Below are positions 5,386-5,477 of a DNA stretch of 5,477 bases, piece after piece; position 1 is the stretch's first letter, and every line of letters starts with the position of its first letter. The notes below the pieces were generated by a model. It saw nothing but the letters and a program-made list of their open reading frames with translations. It had not been told where the DNA came from and ran no database searches. The DNA comes from Desulfobacula sp. (GTDB lineage Bacteria; Desulfobacterota; Desulfobacteria; Desulfobacterales; Desulfobacteraceae), in assembly GCA_011390085.1 (NCBI GenBank), contig JAABTB010000182.1, forward strand, positions 1 to 5,477. Reading direction: 5' to 3'. Both the position numbers and the translations under genes were made by a program.

Positions 5386-5477
5386 AAAAAATGTAGACAA
5401 CAAAAGCCATCTTTGCTAATAGCATAATGGATGAAAAGGATTAAATTTGATTCGATAATTGATTTTTTTAAAAAAAC
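5386..5477. other. AT-rich DNA after the truncated hydrolase, no gene seen
   Basis: This stretch is strongly AT-rich and has no recognisable coding frame. It contains a small inverted repeat, CCAT/ATGG (5407-5410, 5427-5430), enclosing GCTA-A-TAGC, and ends in a run of seven T then seven A (5463-5476). A six-base inverted repeat TGTCTA/TAGACA (5379-5384, 5394-5399) straddles its left end. No insertion-sequence end, target duplication or attachment site could be identified. Confidence 0.4.

Noticed and set aside
5463..5476. T7A7 palindrome at the right edge, resembling the core of the palindrome at 4049-4078
   Set aside because: The bases outside the T/A core do not pair and do not match the GGGCAACTA arm; this is probably simple AT-rich sequence, and the window ends here.
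4691..5477. Possible insertion sequence or prophage fragment around the broken hydrolase
   Set aside because: No transposase or integrase remnant, terminal inverted repeats or target-site duplication could be found, so a mobile element is not supported despite the accessory look.
1..5477. tRNA, rRNA, riboswitch or CRISPR array
   Set aside because: No cloverleaf, rRNA-like segment, known aptamer core or regularly spaced repeats were seen on either strand.

Overview
The window looks like chromosomal DNA from an anaerobic Gram-negative bacterium, most likely a sulfate-reducing Desulfobacterota (Desulfobacteraceae-like). This rests on gene content and style only: a large cytosolic GAF/PAS histidine kinase, an anaerobe-type Old Yellow Enzyme reductase carrying FMN, 4Fe-4S and FAD, GC-rich codon third positions in the core genes, and AT-rich intergenic DNA. 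No marker gene is present, so the taxonomic guess is inference.

Layout. (1) Positions 1810 down to 1, minus strand: most of a soluble sensor histidine kinase (GAF-PAS-PAS-HisKA-HATPase). Its 3' end runs off the left edge. (2) Positions 1811-1970: an AT-rich divergent promoter region with short repeated motifs. (3) Positions 1971-3974, plus strand: a complete 667-residue reductase of the 2,4-dienoyl-CoA reductase / enoate reductase family, with every expected cofactor and catalytic motif. (4) Positions 3975-4084: a convergent intergenic gap with a perfect 30-bp palindrome. (5) Positions 4690 down to 4085, minus strand: a toxin-antitoxin operon of the HI1419/HI1420 type (RelE/ParE-like toxin first, HTH antitoxin second). 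Its near-consensus promoter places the predicted transcript start on the A of the toxin ATG, and an inverted repeat lies in the promoter spacer. (6) Positions 4691-4973: AT-rich DNA with small hairpins and a weak plus-strand promoter candidate. (7) Positions 4974-5385, plus strand: a broken SGNH/GDSL hydrolase gene with two frameshifts and a lost C-terminus, ending abruptly in AT-rich DNA. (8) Positions 5386-5477: AT-rich DNA with no gene seen.

How the parts relate. The kinase and reductase are divergent neighbours and may share a control region; any functional link is inference. The toxin-antitoxin pair beside a decayed, truncated gene gives the right third of the window an accessory, rearranged character. 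I see no clear new multi-gene system. The most interesting signals are the apparently leaderless, self-regulated toxin-antitoxin promoter, the unusual palindrome behind that operon, and the eroded hydrolase with its sharp junction.
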